Shown here: positions 14,322 through 22,561 of the stretch, in pieces
Layout: the number at the start of each line of letters is the position of its first letter
Numbering within the stretch: position 1 is the stretch's first letter
Origin: Prevotellaceae bacterium
GTDB taxonomy: Bacteria; Bacteroidota; Bacteroidia; Bacteroidales; Bacteroidaceae
Length of the DNA stretch: 48,257 nt
NCBI GenBank assembly: GCA_003150315.1
Contig: QAML01000084.1
Coordinates: 1 to 48,257 of the forward strand
Direction of reading: 5' to 3'
Position numbers and translations under genes: made by a program
Notes under the pieces: model-generated
What the model saw: the letters and a program-made list of their open reading frames with translations, nothing else
Told to the model about the DNA's origin: nothing
Database searches by the model: none

Positions 14322-15356
14322 TTAGAACAAGAAGGTGCCTCCGTTGTAGAATACGAATTCCTCACTACGCACGATGCTTCCGGTAATATCCAAAAAGTAA
14401 AAACCGTTATCTTCGTTAGGAATATTGCTGAGCAACTGCGAAGCCCCCGTTTCAAGATCGGAACTTTCGAATGAAGCTACTGCGAGACGTTTCGTCTTAG
14501 CCTTGTTCCAGATACTTATCGATACCTCGCTCATTCCGGGATGCGCCGTAACACCTATCGTGAACGAGATAGGTTCCTTCGAAGGTGTAGGAGGCGTTAC
14601 ACTCGCCTCCGTGACGTATTGCATAAACAGTGAGAACGAAGTGCTGTATGAACCCACATTTAAGATGTAGGAACCGATATTCTTTGCGACGGAGTGCGTA
14701 CAGTTAACCGAAGCCACTCTTCCCTTGTAGTTCTGGTATATGTCGATTAACGCATTACAGTTCTCCAACGTAATACTTGTAGTATTCTTTCCCGACAAGT
14801 TAAACGAGTACACATAGGGCTGTCTATACGACAGAGTGGCGCCCACGTAGTTAGTGTTGTACAAGTTCTCTATACCAATAGTCCACGGATTATCCACATC
14901 GCCTTCCGGGAACTTTCCAGACACCGCAGAGGATGTCATTACGCCTACGTTCTGAGATATTTCGTATATGACCGTATCTCCGTAGTTTACCTTCGTGGTA
15001 CCGCTAAGCGTGTTCTTCCCGTAGTTGGCGTCGTCGACATTCAACCCGCCGAGAAATGTCTTCGTCGAACTGCCGGATTTTTGGAGGTACACACGTATGC
15101 GGAGCACCCAATTGCACTCCGACTGAACCGTCTGCAACAGCGAGATGTTTCCCTCCGCGGACAACCGCGAAGACATTTCATGCGAAGTCCAATCGGACGA
15201 CACCGCTACCCGCCGCGAAGTTATCGGACTCTCGGGATCGCTCTGAACGATTGTAAAGTTCATCCCAGAAGCATTCTCGAACCGATAAGTAAGGTTCCTC
15301 GTAGCAGGTGTCGAATCCACTGTCTTGTTCTGCGCACCAAAGAAACTCGTAAGCAT
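14322..15356 (-). CDS. Tail-associated beta-rich protein (344 aa)
   Basis: No named family. Strongly beta-rich, Ser/Thr/Asn-rich composition and position after two adhesins suggest a virion surface protein. It has a TPPTPSKEP linker at about residues 250-260 separating a large N-terminal part from a C-terminal domain of about 85 aa. Starts one base after the stop of the 681-aa adhesin. Confidence 0.65.
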   Translation of the reverse strand: MLTSFFGAQNKTVDSTPATRNLTYRFENASGMNFTIVQSDPESPITSRRVAVSSDWTSHEMSSRLSAEGNISLLQTVQSECNWVLRIRVYLQKSGSSTKTFLGGLNVDDANYGKNTLSGTTKVNYGDTVIYEISQNVGVMTSSAVSGKFPEGDVDNPWTIGIENLYNTNYVGATLSYRQPYVYSFNLSGKNTTSITLENCNALIDIYQNYKGRVASVNCTHSVAKNIGSYILNVGSYSTSFSLFMQYVTEASVTPPTPSKEPISFTIGVTAHPGMSEVSISIWNKAKTKRLAVASFESSDLETGASQLLSNIPNEDNGFYFLDITGSIVRSEEFVFYNGGTFLF

Positions 15357-15357
15357 G

Positions 15358-17403
15358 TTATTTGTAGTTTGCCACGTTAACGAAAGCTCTGAACGTTATA
15401 TTAGTGGTCGACGACGTGGTAGAGACGTAGTGTATCGTGTACACTTTGCGACCGGACGTAGCCGTGAAGTTATCCACACCGTCGGCCTTGTACAATATTT
15501 CTACCTGATCCGCAAACTGTACGGTAACTCCATACGGGACATCTATTACAGCATCCCTGAACGGGCCGGCCTTCACTTGTGCAGTCAGCAGGTCGGGAAC
15601 CTTTATTTTCAGTGTCCCAGAGGTTAAGTTAGTCGTAAGGTTTTCTCCCGGGATAACAGTTCTGTAACCCGAGGGGAACATCGTCAGTACAGCATCGTCC
15701 GGCTTCACGTATGACTTCGTAGCGAATACACTCATATCGAACGGAATAGAACCCATTGAGGTTCCATTTTCCAAGATGGAACTTAGAATCTCGACATCAG
15801 AAGAGTTATTAGCTACCCACTCTGCGACTACCGTCGATTCGATACTATACGAGTGCAGGTACTCCCCGTCTCCGAATATAAGCGCGTAATACTTATCAGT
15901 ATTCTGGGTATCCAACGTTATTATGCCAATGTTACCATTGCCGTGAACAATAAACATGGTTCGTCCTAACCCATTGACGTCAGACCTTACTCCTAATGTA
16001 TACAGTATCCACTGAATTAATTGTTGCAGATTGTTCTGATCTTGTGGATATACTGTTGGTGCAGAGTTCTCGTCGTACAATGTCGGAGTAGTTACGACTA
16101 CGTTTTGTGCAGGTAAAGTACCCCCGAAACTGACTACCCGAGACCATGTATTAAGAGAGAGCACTTTCTGAACAAGTTCATCATCGCGGGCATCATCGTA
16201 CAATCCAGCGCCCTGTTTCTGAAAAATCTGGATATTCTGGGACTCTGCTTTTTCCGTATTCACCAGCATGCAATAGGTTCTCGCATGGTAGCTATTGTAC
16301 CACGCCACACCCCAGTGGCATTGTACATTCGTTGTATTGGGAATCTGATAGGTAGCATTAATGAAACGAAAATTTCTACTGTGGATTCCGCTGCCCCTAA
16401 TGCCGGTACAAAAAAGAATCTGATTCAGAAGCGCATCCAATTTAGAATTAGATACATTAGGCAGGGCGAATGTAGTAGCGGGAATTATAGGATTTTCGGA
16501 GTCACCCGCTACTACGTCTGACGTATAAATTGTTCCCTGAGTTCCCTGATGGTTCAGTGACCACGATTTAGTCCACGTCGACAGCACATCCTGAATGAAC
16601 TCATTGTCCACTGATTTTTGTGTAGTCACATTACCGGCTTTTTGGTACATACCGACTGGAATAGAACTCCCTCCGATACCGAACAACACCGTAAACGTCT
16701 TACTCTGTCCAGAATTGTAAAAAGCGACTCCCCAGTATGTTTCAGACGTATTGTTTACTCCCGTCAAGAAACGGAAATTGGTGTTCGCCCCGCGGAAACC
16801 CAGTGCATACAAAATCCGCTCTATGGTCGTAGTCAGCAATACCTCGCTCCCTTGTACCGGAGCTAAAAACTGCATATTGGTTCCATAAGTCTGTTTAAGG
16901 AGAGCCGTAAAATCAAGGGTGCCGAGTTTAGTCCACGACGTACCGTTTATTATGTTCGTAACGAAGTTATCGTCTACGGGAGAATCGGTCACGTAATTTC
17001 CCAATCTCTGGAAAAAAGTGACCGGAACAGCACCATTCTCAAAACCAAAGAACACAGCGTACGTCCGCGTGTAATAGGCATCATAAAAGACGACCCCGAA
17101 ATATTCCTGTTTAGGCGTACCACCCGGAATAGTTACTGCTCCACAGACAAAACGAAAGAAACTGTCTGCTCTGGAACCTGTGTTGTAAAACAGTTGTCCC
17201 AGCATAGACATGATAGTCTTTCGATTAGTGGTGTCACCCATCGCATACTGCGTCGCATACGACAGAATAGCCCCTATGGATTCACCTGAATTCATAAGAG
17301 CGTTTTTCCACACTAATTTCTGTGTGGCAGAAACCTGAATCTGTTCGTTACCGTCAGGGTTTACCTTCTCAGTGAGAGAATTAATGTCTACAAACTTTGG
17401 CAT
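15358..17403 (-). CDS. Large tail adhesin with tandem repeat modules (681 aa)
   Basis: The N-terminal anchor MPKFVDINSLTEKVNPDG then NEQIQVSATQKL is shared with the genes at 8232 and 17429. The body holds three clear copies of a module of about 120-150 aa: an ILY/LxTGIRG helix, FRF, WGVAWYNS or WGVAFYNS, a hydrophobic strand (FTVLFGIGG), FQKQG and a VDNEFIQ...TW end. The C-terminal 90 aa match those of the 17429 product (FRDAV, TSGRKVYTIHY/SSGKKVYTIHW, FVNVANY/YVNVAVY). Likely receptor binding. An A10 tract fills its ribosome-binding region. Confidence 0.75.
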   Translation of the reverse strand: MPKFVDINSLTEKVNPDGNEQIQVSATQKLVWKNALMNSGESIGAILSYATQYAMGDTTNRKTIMSMLGQLFYNTGSRADSFFRFVCGAVTIPGGTPKQEYFGVVFYDAYYTRTYAVFFGFENGAVPVTFFQRLGNYVTDSPVDDNFVTNIINGTSWTKLGTLDFTALLKQTYGTNMQFLAPVQGSEVLLTTTIERILYALGFRGANTNFRFLTGVNNTSETYWGVAFYNSGQSKTFTVLFGIGGSSIPVGMYQKAGNVTTQKSVDNEFIQDVLSTWTKSWSLNHQGTQGTIYTSDVVAGDSENPIIPATTFALPNVSNSKLDALLNQILFCTGIRGSGIHSRNFRFINATYQIPNTTNVQCHWGVAWYNSYHARTYCMLVNTEKAESQNIQIFQKQGAGLYDDARDDELVQKVLSLNTWSRVVSFGGTLPAQNVVVTTPTLYDENSAPTVYPQDQNNLQQLIQWILYTLGVRSDVNGLGRTMFIVHGNGNIGIITLDTQNTDKYYALIFGDGEYLHSYSIESTVVAEWVANNSSDVEILSSILENGTSMGSIPFDMSVFATKSYVKPDDAVLTMFPSGYRTVIPGENLTTNLTSGTLKIKVPDLLTAQVKAGPFRDAVIDVPYGVTVQFADQVEILYKADGVDNFTATSGRKVYTIHYVSTTSSTTNITFRAFVNVANYK

Positions 17404-17405
17404 TG

Positions 17406-17415
17406 TTTTTTTTTT
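17406..17415 (-). repeat. A10 homopolymer in adhesin leader
   Basis: Ten A residues on the minus strand, ending two bases before the ATG at 17403. Bacteroidota initiation regions are A-rich, so slippage here could tune translation of the adhesin. Confidence 0.85.
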
Positions 17416-17428
17416 ACTGGTCGGCCGA

Positions 17429-18679
17429 TCACACGTAAACGGCTACGTTCACGTAGGCTTCCCAACGGGAAACGATACCGTTCTGTACGGCCAAAGGCGA
17501 CCAATGTATTGTGTATACTTTCTTACCCGAAGAAGCAGTGACGGTATCTATATCGGCGGACTTTCTGACAACTACCGTAGAGTTCTGCGCAGAGAATGTC
17601 ACCGCTGCGTTATAGGCAACCGATATAACGGCGTCTCTCAGGTACTTATTCACTGTATTAAACGAAGGGGAGCCTCCGACAGTAACCGCCAGCGTCGTAG
17701 CCGAGGCATTTATATTGTCACCTGCTTTAACCGTAATGGCCGCAGATGTCATAACCGCATCGGTAGGCCCCACACCCTCGAAAAAGTCTATTCGTATCGG
17801 ATACACCTCCCACGAAGAATCATCAAGGAGTGCTTCATCCGTAGGAGTACCCGTAAGTAGGTTACCCGAGGCATAACTAAGTCGTATGGCTTCATAGGAG
17901 AATTCCCATTTAAGCGATGCATCGTCTACGGGCATATAACTACAAATGGTGATTCCGGGACCCATAGACGTCTGCGTAATGATACGGAAAGGAGCCGAGA
18001 AGACGTCTCCGTCGGTATTGCGTATACCCGCAGCATAAGCGAGCGCTACCAACGCCTGTTCGACGCTCATACTCGTAGGATTCCAACCCACGTATGACGC
18101 AGGGGCATCGAGGGGACTTCCAGAAGTACCGGCTGGTATCTGTTCAGCGGTAGGTACCTCCGAGGAACCAACTTTTAAACGCAGCGTCCACTTACCGGAT
18201 ACGGTTATTTCTTGGATAAACTCAGCGTCATCAATGGCCGCGTCGATACTCGAAGAGTCTCCACCGCCCTCGTATATTGCAATGGGCTGCGTAGAGGATG
18301 CGTCATCGTTAATCCCGTAGTTGGAGAGCAACACAGCGACCTTTACAGCATTAACAGCATCCCAGAACAATACTCCAAACACCGAAGCGTCACCGTTAGC
18401 ACCCAGCAGGAAACGGAACATATCCTGCCGCGTCTCGTTGAAGTCTCTAAGGCCGCAAGCGTAAGCCAGAGCGCCAACCCATGTTTGCAGCGGTACGTCC
18501 GTCTTCAATTCAGGAAACGACCACTTGCTGTCTGCGTTAACGCTGACATTAAGAAAATTCCCTAACTGTTCGAAAGCCTCTTTCAGGTTGATCTTATGTG
18601 TGGAAGAAACCTGAATCTCTTCTGTACCGTCCAACGAGGGTTTGGAGGAAAACTCGGTTATACTCTTAAATACCGGCAT
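17429..18679 (-). CDS. Tail adhesin (416 aa), paralogue of 15358
   Basis: Start MPVFKSITEF at 18679, 4 bases after the upstream stop. The shared N-terminal anchor ends in EEIQVSSTHKI. Two modules of the adhesin repeat follow (ALAYACGLRD...FRFLLGANGD...FGVLFWD...DAEFIQEI and ALAYAAGIRN...FRIITQ). The C-terminal domain is homologous to that of the 15358 product. Likely one of several alternative receptor-binding proteins. Confidence 0.75.
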   Translation of the reverse strand: MPVFKSITEFSSKPSLDGTEEIQVSSTHKINLKEAFEQLGNFLNVSVNADSKWSFPELKTDVPLQTWVGALAYACGLRDFNETRQDMFRFLLGANGDASVFGVLFWDAVNAVKVAVLLSNYGINDDASSTQPIAIYEGGGDSSSIDAAIDDAEFIQEITVSGKWTLRLKVGSSEVPTAEQIPAGTSGSPLDAPASYVGWNPTSMSVEQALVALAYAAGIRNTDGDVFSAPFRIITQTSMGPGITICSYMPVDDASLKWEFSYEAIRLSYASGNLLTGTPTDEALLDDSSWEVYPIRIDFFEGVGPTDAVMTSAAITVKAGDNINASATTLAVTVGGSPSFNTVNKYLRDAVISVAYNAAVTFSAQNSTVVVRKSADIDTVTASSGKKVYTIHWSPLAVQNGIVSRWEAYVNVAVYV

Positions 18680-18683
18680 ACGA

Positions 18684-18977
18684 CTATACTCTTGCGAAAC
18701 CCGCCTTATTGTTCGAATACGTGGAAACAACGCTATCTCCGTAGTACGCGATAACAAGGTTATCAGTTTGCTGCATCACTGTTAGTATCTTTTTTACAGA
18801 ACTACTGCCACCGACCGTAGTAAACACGGCCTCCGCACTTCGTTGTTCCCCTGTGTAGTTGGGATCGGACGTAACCTTGACCGAAGCCCTCCCCGGAAGC
18901 GTCGAATCGTCCCACGTCACGTAGAACTTATCCGTGGTTCCGTCACCCCAGTTTTTAGAAAACGTCTGTGAAGCCAT
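18684..18977 (-). CDS. BACON-like half-domain protein (97 aa)
   Basis: The middle reads like the C-terminal strands of a BACON/Ig-like domain (SAEAVFTTV...KKILTVMQQT). It lacks the N-terminal strands, which instead end the gene at 19044. Possible virion decoration protein. The 18993-19018 hairpin lies immediately upstream. Confidence 0.6.
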   Translation of the reverse strand: MASQTFSKNWGDGTTDKFYVTWDDSTLPGRASVKVTSDPNYTGEQRSAEAVFTTVGGSSSVKKILTVMQQTDNLVIAYYGDSVVSTYSNNKAGFARV

Positions 18978-18992
18978 ATCCCCAAATAGTAC

Positions 18993-19018
18993 CCATACGG
19001 GGAATCACCCCCGTATGG
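18993..19018. repeat. Perfect 10-bp hairpin between two BACON-like ORFs
   Basis: CCATACGGGG/CCCCGTATGG with a 6-base loop, in the 66-base gap between the stop at 19044 and the ATG at 18977. No T-run follows. Could be a terminator-like attenuator or an RNA structure acting on translation of the next ORF. Confidence 0.75.
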
Positions 19019-19043
19019 ATTGTGTGAACGATTCTTCGATCGA

Positions 19044-19670
19044 TTACGAAACAGTGAACGTGGTGTTCGTAGTGACTTGCAGAGTCTCTTCCGAACCATC
19101 CTGCTCGACTTCGACAACCTCCGAACTGAGTTCCAGATACGGTTCTCCCGCAGTCTGACTAAGCGTAATGGTAGTCGATTGCGAACCCGCAGCAGTGACG
19201 GTTATCTGCTGAGTACGTGCCTCGATAGTAGTATTCTCAGAGGCACTGAGAGTAAGCGTAAACACGTACTTAGCACTTGCGCCCGGGTCTCCGGGAATAG
19301 CCGTACCGGACGTAGCCTCGGTACCATTGGCCTGATACTTTATAGTAGAAATGTCGGCCGCAATGATGCTTCCCGACCCCTTCGAGAAGGTGAGCTTCGT
19401 TGAGTTGGACAAACCGGTGATAGTCACAGTTCCACCGGTCTTGTCAACCGACATCGACGCACCATTATCGAATGATACGAACTCCGCCGCCGCTTTAAGA
19501 CGGCCTATAAAAGTCTTGTTCGGAGTAACACCCGGAGCCGTAACCGTGAACGTATAATCCTGCGCGACACGGTTTCCAATATTAGCGGTCTTAGCCTTCA
19601 CCCGTAAGGTGGTGTCACCCGACCCGCTACCGGGACTTACTGTAATAAGACCTTTTGTTACGTCTGCCAT
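19044..19670 (-). CDS. Ig/BACON-like tail protein (208 aa) with domain halves at both ends
   Basis: Begins with what looks like the second half of a BACON domain (GLITVSPGSGSGDTTL), has a complete Ig-like region in the middle, and ends with a first half (YLELSSEVVEVEQDG...TTNTTFTVS). The previous ORF ends in the same way (MTNTTFEVV). BACON domains in gut phages and Bacteroides proteins are thought to bind glycans or mucin. Virion surface role inferred. A (TAA)9 tract forms the leader. Confidence 0.7.
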   Translation of the reverse strand: MADVTKGLITVSPGSGSGDTTLRVKAKTANIGNRVAQDYTFTVTAPGVTPNKTFIGRLKAAAEFVSFDNGASMSVDKTGGTVTITGLSNSTKLTFSKGSGSIIAADISTIKYQANGTEATSGTAIPGDPGASAKYVFTLTLSASENTTIEARTQQITVTAAGSQSTTITLSQTAGEPYLELSSEVVEVEQDGSEETLQVTTNTTFTVS

Positions 19671-19678
19671 AACAGTTA

Positions 19679-19705
19679 ATTATTATTATTATTATTATTA
19701 TTATT
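19679..19705 (-). repeat. (TAA)9 microsatellite
   Basis: Nine trinucleotide units between the stop of the 19704 ORF, whose TAA is part of the tract, and the ATG at 19670. In one frame it is a row of stop codons. Length change would shift leader spacing. Confidence 0.85.
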
Positions 19706-19976
19706 ATACGACTTCAAATGTCGTATTCGTCATAACTTTATTCGTGTCCTCGTAGTCGTTGTATTCGGTGAGCCAAACGATTTCCTTCTCAATATTCAGG
19801 TAAAGCGTTATAAGTTCCCAAATGACCTCCCCATTGAAAATAACCCTCTGGACGTGTCGTTCGAAACCCTCTACTGGCCAAAGAACCTCCCCGTTGAGAG
19901 TTATCTTCTTGATTCGGTCGAGAGGTATCGTTTTCCCATTGAGCGTTATTTGTTGTATTCTCCGATCATTCGCCAT
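19704..19976 (-). CDS. Small repeat protein (90 aa) ending in BACON-like strands
   Basis: Start MANDRRIQQI (19976), overlapping the upstream stop by 11 bases. Three internal copies of a 12-16 residue unit: IQQITLNGKTIPL, IKKITLNGEVLWPV, VQRVIFNGEVIWEL. It then ends with a first half of a BACON-like domain (VMTNTTFEVV). Function unknown; probably a tail or decoration subunit. Confidence 0.65.
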   Translation of the reverse strand: MANDRRIQQITLNGKTIPLDRIKKITLNGEVLWPVEGFERHVQRVIFNGEVIWELITLYLNIEKEIVWLTEYNDYEDTNKVMTNTTFEVV

Positions 19977-20388
19977 TTGTCTGAGCAACCTCGATGTACA
20001 TAACGTCATCGTTCTGCATGGGTGCCTCACTGTCAAACAGCACTTCTACACCCCTGATGGACTTCGATTTAACGAATTGTTTATCAAGCTCTTTAAGGGA
20101 ATCCGAAGATGCGATTCCGAGCTGTTCAAGAGAAAGATCGCCTTTGATCTGAATCCCGCCGATAGAGGGCAGATCGTTAAGGTCGTTGTAGCTTACTATG
20201 TTCCCTCCTAAGTCAAGAAGCGGTAACTCCGAGAACTTATGCACGCCATCACCCACTTTCATGTGAGTATACAACGTCGCATTCTCTGCATCGACAGAGA
20301 CCAGCGCAGGTTCCCGGAGACCCAGAACCGGATCGAATTCGAGAAACCGATCTATCGTGTCACCACGTAATTGAATAAAAGAGGCCAT
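19966..20388 (-). CDS. Tail-fibre protein with Mtd-type N-terminal domain (140 aa)
   Basis: FIQLRGDTIDRFLEFDPVLG then HMKVGDGVHKFSELPLLD fits the short N-terminal domain found in phage major tropism determinants and many tail fibres (R-G-T...KVGDG...W/FxxLP). It also contains IKGDLSLEQLGIASS, a frequent fibre segment. Short, so it may be a fibre chaperone or adaptor. Confidence 0.75.
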   Translation of the reverse strand: MASFIQLRGDTIDRFLEFDPVLGLREPALVSVDAENATLYTHMKVGDGVHKFSELPLLDLGGNIVSYNDLNDLPSIGGIQIKGDLSLEQLGIASSDSLKELDKQFVKSKSIRGVEVLFDSEAPMQNDDVMYIEVAQTNGE

Positions 20389-20402
20389 CTAAAACGAATA
20401 AA

Positions 20403-20426
20403 GGGAGAGAGCACTCTCGTACTCCC
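20403..20426 (-). terminator. Hairpin, probable intrinsic terminator
   Basis: GGGAG...CTCCC stem with inner pairing, followed on the minus strand by TTTATTCGTTTT. It sits between the stop at 20437 and the ATG at 20388. Confidence 0.6.
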
Positions 20427-20436
20427 TCCCGATTTG

Positions 20437-20667
20437 TTATGCGCCAGCGTTCACAGCCACCCAGTCGGCAACAGCCTTGTCCTCCGCCATGCGGACGTAG
20501 AACTTCTTGCCACTGACATCGGTATATTGCGATCCGATGGGAAAATCCTTAACGTTCACGATCAGCTCATCGGTAACGTCAGCAGGTGCTCCTTCACCGG
20601 AAGCCACGGAGTAAAACCGTGTTTTGTCCGCCGGATTCAGAATAACCAGATTCTTGATTGCAGCCAT
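20437..20667 (-). CDS. Small virion decoration/head-fibre-like protein (76 aa)
   Basis: The pattern LNPADKTRFYSV...PIGSQYTDVSGKKFYVRM then ADWVAV resembles the small domain in phage head fibres and decoration proteins (GS.Y.D...K.Y.K...W). Its N-terminus is homologous to that of the 20771 product (LNEADKTLMYLV...PGSSYLDKLNKGFY...SDWV). It has its own tandem promoter. Confidence 0.65.
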   Translation of the reverse strand: MAAIKNLVILNPADKTRFYSVASGEGAPADVTDELIVNVKDFPIGSQYTDVSGKKFYVRMAEDKAVADWVAVNAGA

Positions 20668-20708
20668 AGCTTAAAATTTTAGATTCGACATCTATTACCC
20701 AGTCATTG

Positions 20709-20744
20709 CAAATATAAATGTAGATTCTTAATATTGCAAATATA
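20709..20744 (-). promoter_or_regulatory. Tandem promoters sharing a box
   Basis: Two copies of TATATTTG on the minus strand (20744-20737 and 20716-20709). The TTTG of the first lies exactly 20 bases before the second, so it can serve both as a -7 box and as the -33 box of the next promoter. Confidence 0.7.
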
Positions 20745-20770
20745 AGGATAAATTATCGCGATGTACCAGT

Positions 20771-21388
20771 TTACAGAAGTTTCAACTCCGACACATCCAA
20801 AGTACGTGTCGTGGATTCAGAACCGGTTACGACTGTCAGCTTGATCGACTTCGTTCCTTCGGCAATACGAACGATCAGAGGCAGTCCTTTCCCTTCGGGC
20901 GGGAACGTTTTTTCGCTCTTGGAGTCCACTTGGACTTTCACCGACTGCGTTTTCAGCACGTCGGCCACCTGAGACAACGGAATGTACAGAAACAGGTAGT
21001 GCCCCGACTGTTCCGCCTTCACCGTCTCGTTGAACTTCACGAACTTGGCAACGTATTTAAGGTTGCCGGTAACTTTGTCGTCAGCCCCGATCTCAATATG
21101 ATCCTGCAAGTCGACGGCACGTTTCCCGAGGTACGACGTATTTTCCGCCATCGCGAATACGGCGCACTTCGTGGGTTTGGAACCCGCAAGCCGAACCCAG
21201 TCGGATGCCTTACCTTCAACGGCAACCTTCTGGTAGAATCCCTTGTTGAGTTTGTCGAGGTAGGAGCTTCCCGGAAGGGTCTTAATCGACATCATGTTAG
21301 CGAAGTTAGTTACCTCGCCTTCATCGCAGCCTACGAGATACATAAGCGTCTTGTCGGCCTCGTTCAGAACCAAAGCGTTCTCTTTCAT
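20771..21388 (-). CDS. Virion decoration-like protein (205 aa), paralogue of 20437
   Basis: The N-terminal 70 aa align with the 20437 product. The C-terminal 130 aa are an unrecognised beta-rich domain. Probably a virion surface subunit. It follows queE by 21 bases and may be co-transcribed with the modification genes. Confidence 0.6.
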   Translation of the reverse strand: MKENALVLNEADKTLMYLVGCDEGEVTNFANMMSIKTLPGSSYLDKLNKGFYQKVAVEGKASDWVRLAGSKPTKCAVFAMAENTSYLGKRAVDLQDHIEIGADDKVTGNLKYVAKFVKFNETVKAEQSGHYLFLYIPLSQVADVLKTQSVKVQVDSKSEKTFPPEGKGLPLIVRIAEGTKSIKLTVVTGSESTTRTLDVSELKLL

Positions 21389-21409
21389 CAGTCTGATAAA
21401 TTTAAGGTT

Positions 21410-22108
21410 TTACAGTTCTTTGGGAACGGCAAGAGTTCTTACCGCTTCCGGGTACTCGTCGTAGAGTACCATCATCTTGTGAACCTGCATATTGAGGTTC
21501 AAAGGTAATCTGTCGCGCAAAATACGATTAGCAAGTTCTACATATCCTATTTTCGCTCCCCAAAACAGGCCGGCAACAAGATTCACTTTTCCTTTCATCC
21601 GTTCGCAGATGATCTTCATATCCTCGTAGTCCGCATCGTCATACAGTACGAACTTGATGTAGTCTCTCTTGCGAAGGTAATAAAAATTTTCGTGACAGAA
21701 ACTCTTAACACCTGCACTCGGTGCTTTATAGTCCATCACGAAACTTATATTCTCCACATGTCTGTACGGTTCGATAGACAGTGTACCGTTCGTCTCGACC
21801 ACTACGGCGAAGCCATTCTTGCTCAGAGCCGACAGAAGCTCTATCGGTTTTTGCAGCAGTGGTTCACCGCCCGTAAGACATATCGTCCGTATGTTATACT
21901 CCCTGAGGCGTTCAATGATCTCCTTCGTAGTCATATCTGTACCACACGTACCACACAGTGCCTCCGGCGTATCGCACGTCACACCGAGCGTACTCTCGTA
22001 GCACCGTATGTTGCATCCGCTGAACCGAACGAACACACAGCATTGCCCGATCCCGAAACAGTTCTGTTCCCCCATGAATGCGGGGTAAATCGTGTTCACT
22101 CTATACAT
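21410..22108 (-). CDS. queE: 7-carboxy-7-deazaguanine synthase (QueE), radical SAM
   Basis: 232 aa. QueE rearranges carboxytetrahydropterin to CDG. Seen: GEQNCFGIGQ near the N-terminus, the SAM-cluster region SGCNIRCYESTLGVTCDTPE, CLTGGEPLLQ (GGEP at residues 80-83) and VETNGT. The first Cys are C32 and C36 as usual (CX3C), but the third, C45 in CDT, comes after eight residues instead of the usual two. More Cys follow at 52 and 55. A variant cluster loop is likely rather than a dead enzyme because the other motifs are intact. Confidence 0.88.
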   Translation of the reverse strand: MYRVNTIYPAFMGEQNCFGIGQCCVFVRFSGCNIRCYESTLGVTCDTPEALCGTCGTDMTTKEIIERLREYNIRTICLTGGEPLLQKPIELLSALSKNGFAVVVETNGTLSIEPYRHVENISFVMDYKAPSAGVKSFCHENFYYLRKRDYIKFVLYDDADYEDMKIICERMKGKVNLVAGLFWGAKIGYVELANRILRDRLPLNLNMQVHKMMVLYDEYPEAVRTLAVPKEL

Positions 22109-22109
22109 C

Positions 22110-22559
22110 TTAGATACAAGTTATAAGTTCTCCGGCGGTCAGATACGGTTTCAGCACGTTTAGGTATCTCTCGTGCAGTCGCAGAAAGTAACCGCAGGCG
22201 CACACGATAGCTTCGCGATACGGATACTTGCTGCCGTAGCTAAGTCTCGTTTCGAGTTCGTCAAGTCTCTCGGACGACGGTCGTGACAGCATATCGATAA
22301 CCTTAGCACGGTCACGTCCGAAAACGATACTGCTACGCACCTCGAAATAGTACGACTGGCTTCGGTAATAGTCGAGAAGTTCCGTGTAGAGGATCAACCG
22401 GACATCCTCCGGCAGGGAACTTCCCATCTCCAAAGACTTCCTGATATGATTGCGTTCGGTACGGAGTGTGCGGGACTTGAATGCCGCATCTTCGATAGTC
22501 CGTACCGAACCCCGGTACTCTATCGAGCTTCCCACTAATGATTTCAGTAACGCTTCCAT
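22110..22559 (-). CDS. Hypothetical protein of the modification block (149 aa)
   Basis: Start MEALLKSL (22559), 2 bases after the upstream stop. Helical, charged, no recognised family. Tight packing between queE and the 22562 gene suggests it is expressed with the DNA-modification genes. Confidence 0.65.
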   Translation of the reverse strand: MEALLKSLVGSSIEYRGSVRTIEDAAFKSRTLRTERNHIRKSLEMGSSLPEDVRLILYTELLDYYRSQSYYFEVRSSIVFGRDRAKVIDMLSRPSSERLDELETRLSYGSKYPYREAIVCACGYFLRLHERYLNVLKPYLTAGELITCI

Positions 22560-22561
22560 AG

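Noticed and set aside
13607..18679. Possible diversity-generating retroelement around the adhesins
   Set aside because: No reverse transcriptase gene and no adenine-biased template/variable repeat pair found; variation here appears to be based on simple repeats.
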